Assembly (NCBI GenBank): GCA_947502765.1 | Contig: CANNBA010000021.1 | Coordinates: 1 to 17,046, forward strand | Length of the DNA: 17,046 nt | DNA from: BACL11 sp945865535 | GTDB lineage: Bacteria; Bacteroidota; Bacteroidia; Flavobacteriales; BACL11 | Direction of reading: 5' to 3' | In this document: one piece after another, positions 13,197 to 17,046 of the stretch | Numbering within the stretch: the first letter of the stretch is position 1 | Layout: every line of letters begins with the position of its first letter | The notes under the pieces: generated by a model | What the model saw: the letters and a program-made list of their open reading frames with translations, nothing else | What the model was told of the DNA's origin: nothing | Databases searched by the model: none | Position numbers and translations under genes: made by a program

Positions 13197-14241
13197 TGTT
13201 TTTTAGATTTAGGTTAACTCTTTTATGACTGTAATACATCTTCTTTTTGCCAGATCCTTTTCTTATGTCTTTTTGCTGCTCAGTAGGTAAATTGCTAATT
13301 TCTATACATTCAATGGAACAACAGTTTTTATATTTAGTCTGACATTTTTCGCATTGCAAAAATAACAAATTACAGTTTACATTTTTACAATTTACATGTG
13401 TGTCAAATGGAGATCCACATTGATGACAGTTACTAATTACATCTTCAGAAATACGCTCTCCCCTCCTTTCATCAAAAACAAAATTCTTTCCAATATAATT
13501 GTTAGATAAACTATTATCTTGCTTTAGCTGTCTTGCATAATCTATTATCCCTCCATGCAACTGACTCACATCTTGAAACCCATAATGTTTTAAATATGCA
13601 GAAGTCTTTTCACACCTAATTCCTCCGGTGCAATACAAGAGAATTGGCTCTTTCTCTTTTCCTTTTAGCATGTCTTTTACAGCCGGCAGCTCTTCTTTAA
13701 ACGTTTCAACATCAGGGCAAATTGCCCATTTAAATTTTCCTATTTCACTTTCATAATGATTGCGCATATCAACCACTATTGCTCCATTATCCATGGCTTT
13801 GTTCCACTGCCTTGCTGTCAAATGCTTGCCAACATTAGTTACATCATACTCATCAATTTTAAGTCCATCTGATACTATTTGCTTGCGAACTTTTATTGTT
13901 AACTTAAAAAACGAATCTCCCCTATCTTCCACGGCAATTTTAAAAGCCATGTTTAGAAAATATTTATTTGCATGTACATTAGTTTGGAAAGCTAGAAAAT
14001 TATTTTCTGGGACGCTTAATTGTGCATTAATACCTTCATGGGCTAAATAAATTCTGCCCAAAACACCTAATTCAAGCCAATCTGCATAAAGCTCATCTCT
14101 TAATTTATTCGGATTTTCAAGTATTACATAGCGGTAAAAAGAAATTGTTTTTCTTTTAAAATCTTCTTGCTTGAGTAATTGCATTCCTTGTTGCTTACTC
14201 AATTTGTTAAACATTCCTTTTTTGCCTGTATTTGGATCCAT
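13189..14241 (-). CDS. trhO: tRNA uridine 34 hydroxylase TrhO (rhodanese family)
   Basis: A 350-residue protein of the YceA/UPF0176 family, which makes 5-hydroxyuridine at tRNA position 34 in an oxygen-dependent reaction. The N-terminal part (about 33-120) has TISFYRYVIL and GRIYLAHEGINAQLSVP, family-specific motifs. The rhodanese domain (about 145-240) has the active-site loop CTGGIRCEK starting at C204. The C-terminal part (272-312) holds many cysteines in CxxC-like pairs (CHQC, CEKC, CCSIEC), probably a zinc site, followed by a basic tail. The length is typical. The ATG at 14241 lies about 22 bases after a good -7 element. The stop overlaps the queD start. The other rhodanese role, sulfur transfer, is less likely given the whole-protein match. 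Confidence 0.9.
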   Translation of the reverse strand: MDPNTGKKGMFNKLSKQQGMQLLKQEDFKRKTISFYRYVILENPNKLRDELYADWLELGVLGRIYLAHEGINAQLSVPENNFLAFQTNVHANKYFLNMAFKIAVEDRGDSFFKLTIKVRKQIVSDGLKIDEYDVTNVGKHLTARQWNKAMDNGAIVVDMRNHYESEIGKFKWAICPDVETFKEELPAVKDMLKGKEKEPILLYCTGGIRCEKTSAYLKHYGFQDVSQLHGGIIDYARQLKQDNSLSNNYIGKNFVFDERRGERISEDVISNCHQCGSPFDTHVNCKNVNCNLLFLQCEKCQTKYKNCCSIECIEISNLPTEQQKDIRKGSGKKKMYYSHKRVNLNLKNND

Positions 14242-14263
14242 TTACTAGTTTTACAAAAGTGAT

Positions 14264-14272
14264 GCAAAGATA
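14264..14272 (-). promoter_or_regulatory. -7 element of the trhO-queD operon
   Basis: TATCTTTGC on the minus strand matches TAnnTTTG(C) and lies 22 bases before the trhO ATG. A TTG at proper -33 spacing was not seen. Confidence 0.55.
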
Positions 14273-14329
14273 TATAATCTTCAAATTTTATTGTCTTAAA
14301 AATAAGCTTATCCAAATAATGTATAATGT

Positions 14330-14337
14330 TATCTTTG
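14330..14337 (+). promoter_or_regulatory. -7 element of the tdh-cysS transcript
   Basis: TATCTTTG matches TAnnTTTG and ends 16 bases before the tdh ATG. With the trhO element at 14264-14272 it forms a compact divergent promoter region of about 110 bases. Confidence 0.55.
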
Positions 14338-14353
14338 TCGAAATATTTTTTAG

Positions 14354-15313
14354 ATGCAAGAAAGAATTTTAATAATAGGTTCTTCAGGCCAGATTGGAAC
14401 TGAGCTTGTAATGGAGCTTAGAAAAATCTACGGTAATGAAAATGTAATTGCTTCTGATATTCGATCTTCATCTGATGAAGTAATGCATTCTGGCCCTTTT
14501 GAGCAGTTGGACATCATGAATAAAAGCCTGCTTATAGAGGTTGTTAAAAAACATAAAATTACTCAAGTTTATTTACTTGCTGCTCTTCTTTCGGCAACTG
14601 CTGAAAAAAATATTGAGCTGGGTTGGGAACTAAACATGCGCTCTCATTCTCATGTTTTGGACTTAGCTAAAGACGGGCTAATCAAAAAGATTTTCTGGCC
14701 ATCTTCAATTGCTGTTTTCGGACCAACAACTCCTAAAGAGCACACTCCACAATATACCATAATGGAGCCAAACACAGTTTATGGAATTACAAAACTGGCC
14801 GGTGAAAGATGGAATGAATATTATTTTAATAAATTTGGAGTAGATATAAGGAGCCTTAGGTATCCAGGTCTAATTGGGTGGAAAGGGGCTCCAGGTGGAG
14901 GGACAACAGATTATGCAGTAGATATTTTTCATCAAGCTATAAAAACTGGTAAATACGAAAGTTTTCTATCTGAAAATACCAAGCTACCTATGATGTATAT
15001 GTCGGATGCCATTCGCGCAACAATTCAGTTAATGGAATCGCCTGCAGAGCAAGTAAAAATTAGATCTTCATATAATTTAGCGGGAGTTAGTTTTACTCCA
15101 AAAGAAATTGCAGCTGAAGTTTCAAAACATATTCCTAACTTTGAAATGTCTTATAAGAGTGATTTCAGGCAAAAAATTGCTGATTCTTGGCCATCATCAA
15201 TTAATGATGAACATGCACAAAACGATTGGGGATGGAAATTAGAATATAGGCTTGAAAAAATGACTAAGGATATGATTGTAAATTTGAAAAAGCAATATAA
15301 ATTAACCCTTTAG
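14354..15313 (+). CDS. tdh: L-threonine 3-dehydrogenase, SDR type
   Basis: A 319-residue extended short-chain dehydrogenase. The N-terminal Rossmann motif GSSGQIG (9-15) binds NAD, followed by the acidic residue D35 in NVIASDI, which favours NAD over NADP. The catalytic residues are S117/S118 (WPSSIAVFGP) and Y143-x3-K147 (VYGITK). DIRSLRYPGLIGWKGAPGGG and TTDYAVDIFHQA are hallmark segments of the SDR-type threonine dehydrogenases described from Flavobacterium-like bacteria, which oxidise threonine to 2-amino-3-ketobutyrate. A UDP-sugar epimerase is the alternative, but the conserved blocks fit threonine dehydrogenase better. The TAG stop shares its G with the GTG start of cysS, so the two genes are coupled. 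A Kbl (glycine C-acetyltransferase) gene, the usual partner, is not in the window. Confidence 0.85.
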   Translation: MQERILIIGSSGQIGTELVMELRKIYGNENVIASDIRSSSDEVMHSGPFEQLDIMNKSLLIEVVKKHKITQVYLLAALLSATAEKNIELGWELNMRSHSHVLDLAKDGLIKKIFWPSSIAVFGPTTPKEHTPQYTIMEPNTVYGITKLAGERWNEYYFNKFGVDIRSLRYPGLIGWKGAPGGGTTDYAVDIFHQAIKTGKYESFLSENTKLPMMYMSDAIRATIQLMESPAEQVKIRSSYNLAGVSFTPKEIAAEVSKHIPNFEMSYKSDFRQKIADSWPSSINDEHAQNDWGWKLEYRLEKMTKDMIVNLKKQYKLTL

Positions 15314-16782
15314 TGAGTAGAAGAATTCAAATATACAATACCCTTACAAGACAAAAAGAGGTCTTTAATCCGATAGTTGAAAATCATGTTGGGATGTATG
15401 TTTGCGGACCTACTGTTTATGGCGATCCTCATTTAGGACATGCTAGGCCTGCCATTACTTTTGATATTGTTTTTAGGTATCTCTCGCATGCCCATTACAA
15501 AGTAAGATATGTAAGAAACATCACAGATGCCGGACATCTGGAAAATGATGCGGATGCAGGAGAAGATAAAATAGCTAAAAAAGCAAGATTGGAACAATTA
15601 GAGCCCATGGAAATTGTTCAGTTTTACACCCTCAGTTATCATAAAGCTATGGATGCTCTAAACTGTTTAGCTCCTTCAATTGAGCCAAGAGCAACAGGAC
15701 ATATCATTGAGCAAATAGAAATGGTCAAGCAAATACTAAAAAATGGTTTTGCTTACGAAATAAATGGATCGGTTTATTTGGATGTCAATAAATACAATGA
15801 TAAATATCCGTATGGTATTTTATCGGGTAGAAACATAGAAGATACTTTAGAGGGAACCCGAGAATTAGATGGTCAATCTGAAAAAAGAAGTTCCGTTGAT
15901 TTTGCTATTTGGAAAAAGGCAAATCCTGAGCATATTATGAAATGGCCATCTCCTTGGGGTGAAGGATTTCCGGGTTGGCATATGGAATGTTCGGCAATGA
16001 GCGAAAAATATCTTGGGAAAACATTTGATATACATGGCGGGGGAATGGACTTGGTTTTCCCACATCATGAGGCAGAAATTGCCCAATCCAATGCCTGTAA
16101 TAATTGTAGTCCGGTTAATTATTGGATCCACAATAACATGATTACTATTGATGGCAAAAAAATGGGAAAATCTCTTGGTAATTTTATCAATTTGGAAGAA
16201 TTCTTTACAGGAAACCATGCGAAACTGGATCGAGCATACTCTCCTATGACCATTCGTTTTTTTATATTACAAGCGCATTACAGAAGTACCCTTGATTTTG
16301 GGAATGAAGCTCTTCAAGCGGCTGAAAAAGGATTTTCAAAATTACTAACTGCAATGGAAACTTTGCAAAAAGTAAAACCGGTAGAACGCTCAACTTATGA
16401 TGTAAACGAGCTACAGAGAAAATGCTATAGCGCAATGGATGATGATTTTAATACTCCTATTTTAATCGCCCATTTATTTGATGGGGTAAGAATCATCAAC
16501 TCTGTAAAAGACGGAAAAGAAAGCCTTTGTGCTAGTGATTTAGAAAAATTAAAAACTCTTTTTAATGCTTTTGTTACGGAAATTTTAGGTCTTATTGCTC
16601 CAAAAGAAAGTAGTGGAAACGACCTTACTAATGAAGTTATGGAATTGGTATTAAAATTAAGAGCAAGTGCTAAATCAACTAAAGATTTTGCAACTGCTGA
16701 TTTGATTAGAGAGGAATTAAACAAACTCAATATTCAAGTTAAGGATAATCGTGATGGCAGCAGTTGGGAATTTAATGACTAA
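15313..16782 (+). CDS. cysS: Cysteinyl-tRNA synthetase
   Basis: This class I synthetase charges tRNA-Cys. The 489-residue protein has the HIGH-type motif HLGH at 40-43 and the KMSKS-type loop KMGKS at 283-287. The zinc ligands that select cysteine are C31 (YVCGPTVY), C226 (WHMECSAMS), H251 and E255 (FPHHEAEIAQS). The C-terminal part (about 320-489) is the helical anticodon-binding region. The length is normal or slightly long. The start is GTG at 15313, overlapping the tdh TAG by one base. The next ATG is 27 codons in and would delete the first strand of the catalytic fold, so GTG is the best choice. The following peptidase gene probably overlaps its 3' end. Confidence 0.95.
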   Translation: MSRRIQIYNTLTRQKEVFNPIVENHVGMYVCGPTVYGDPHLGHARPAITFDIVFRYLSHAHYKVRYVRNITDAGHLENDADAGEDKIAKKARLEQLEPMEIVQFYTLSYHKAMDALNCLAPSIEPRATGHIIEQIEMVKQILKNGFAYEINGSVYLDVNKYNDKYPYGILSGRNIEDTLEGTRELDGQSEKRSSVDFAIWKKANPEHIMKWPSPWGEGFPGWHMECSAMSEKYLGKTFDIHGGGMDLVFPHHEAEIAQSNACNNCSPVNYWIHNNMITIDGKKMGKSLGNFINLEEFFTGNHAKLDRAYSPMTIRFFILQAHYRSTLDFGNEALQAAEKGFSKLLTAMETLQKVKPVERSTYDVNELQRKCYSAMDDDFNTPILIAHLFDGVRIINSVKDGKESLCASDLEKLKTLFNAFVTEILGLIAPKESSGNDLTNEVMELVLKLRASAKSTKDFATADLIREELNKLNIQVKDNRDGSSWEFND

Positions 16783-17046
16783 GCAAATGTTGCGGAATTG
16801 TTTTTTTCTTCTTTTTTGCTGTCTTCTTTTTGCTTGCTCCACTGAACCTGAGCAAAAAACAAAAGAAGTTCCAAAAGTAAAAATTGAAGTCCCAATTTTT
16901 AATCCTGATTCTGCTTATTGCTTTGTAGAAAAGCAAGTGAGTTTTGGCCCTAGAGTTATTTCTTCTAACCCTTGGAAAAACTGTGCTATTTGGTTAGAGA
17001 AAAAATTCAAAACTTACACCCCAAATGTTCTTGTACAAGAAGCTCC
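16775..17046 (+). CDS. M28-family (glutaminyl cyclase-like) lipoprotein peptidase, 5' part
   Basis: The frame is open from an ATG at 16775 to the window end (90 codons). The first 20 residues are a hydrophobic signal ending LLFAC, a lipobox with C21 as the lipidated residue, followed by a polar linker (STEPEQKTKEVPK). From about residue 46, SAYCFVEKQVSFGPRV followed by NPWKNCAIWLEKKF matches the N-terminus of Bacteroidota M28 zinc peptidases and glutaminyl-peptide cyclotransferase-like proteins. The metal-binding residues are beyond the window, so activity cannot be assessed. The ATG at 16775 overlaps cysS by 8 bases. A second ATG at 16787, just after the cysS stop, gives an equally good signal peptide. 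It is probably co-transcribed with tdh and cysS. Confidence 0.75.
   Translation, partial: MTKQMLRNCFFLLFCCLLFACSTEPEQKTKEVPKVKIEVPIFNPDSAYCFVEKQVSFGPRVISSNPWKNCAIWLEKKFKTYTPNVLVQEA

Noticed and set aside
13760..14050. Plus-strand frame of 96 residues opposite trhO
   Set aside because: Antisense to the rhodanese-family gene, with no plausible start signals or domain.
15865..16730. Two minus-strand frames (117 and 101 residues) opposite cysS
   Set aside because: Both are antisense to conserved CysRS motifs (zinc site, KMGKS loop, helical C-terminus) and look like chance open frames.

Overview
The window looks like chromosomal DNA of a low-GC Bacteroidota bacterium, most likely in Flavobacteriia or a close relative. 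The evidence is AT-rich coding, almost no Shine-Dalgarno sequences, start sites preceded by the Bacteroidota -7 element TAnnTTTG, a secreted SprB-repeat protein, an SDR-type threonine dehydrogenase, and tandem subunit III genes in an aa3 oxidase cluster. Genus and species cannot be read from the sequence.

Layout: 1-943 (minus) is the 5' part of a secreted adhesin-like protein with a fibronectin III-like region and SprB repeats. 1102-2000 (minus) holds a bacilliredoxin and tRNA adenosine deaminase tadA. From a short divergent promoter region, aspS, a DUF420 membrane protein and heme A synthase ctaA run rightward (2053-5287). ctaA meets cyoE tail to tail with a 4-bp overlap. On the minus strand, reading from right to left, 12630-8031 encodes cytochrome c oxidase coxB-coxA-coxC-coxC-coxD. 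After a 0.7-kb scar, 7299-5284 encodes a small membrane protein, an SCO copper chaperone, a small CxxC membrane protein and heme O synthase cyoE. Further right, trhO-queD (14241-12762, minus) are tRNA-modification genes. tdh, cysS and the start of an M28-type lipoprotein peptidase run rightward to the window end.

Working together: cyoE makes heme O, ctaA converts it to heme A, SCO supplies copper to CuA in CoxB, and DUF420 and the two small membrane proteins are probable assembly factors. The whole set serves the aa3-type terminal oxidase. A second theme is the tRNA wobble position: TadA (inosine 34), TrhO (5-hydroxyuridine 34) and QueD (queuosine 34), with AspRS and CysRS nearby.

The least ordinary part is 7312-8030, between the oxidase structural genes and the assembly genes. 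It contains three decayed fragments in the same orientation: the N-terminal domain of a tyrosine recombinase with foreign codon usage, the C-terminal end of a MORN-repeat protein made of near-identical 69-bp repeats, and the first about 24 residues of a Hanks-type Ser/Thr kinase. I read this as the scar of an insertion followed by deletion. I did not find an intact undescribed system. The best candidates for new biology are the small conserved-looking membrane proteins of the oxidase assembly block and the history of this scar. No RNA genes or CRISPR arrays were seen.
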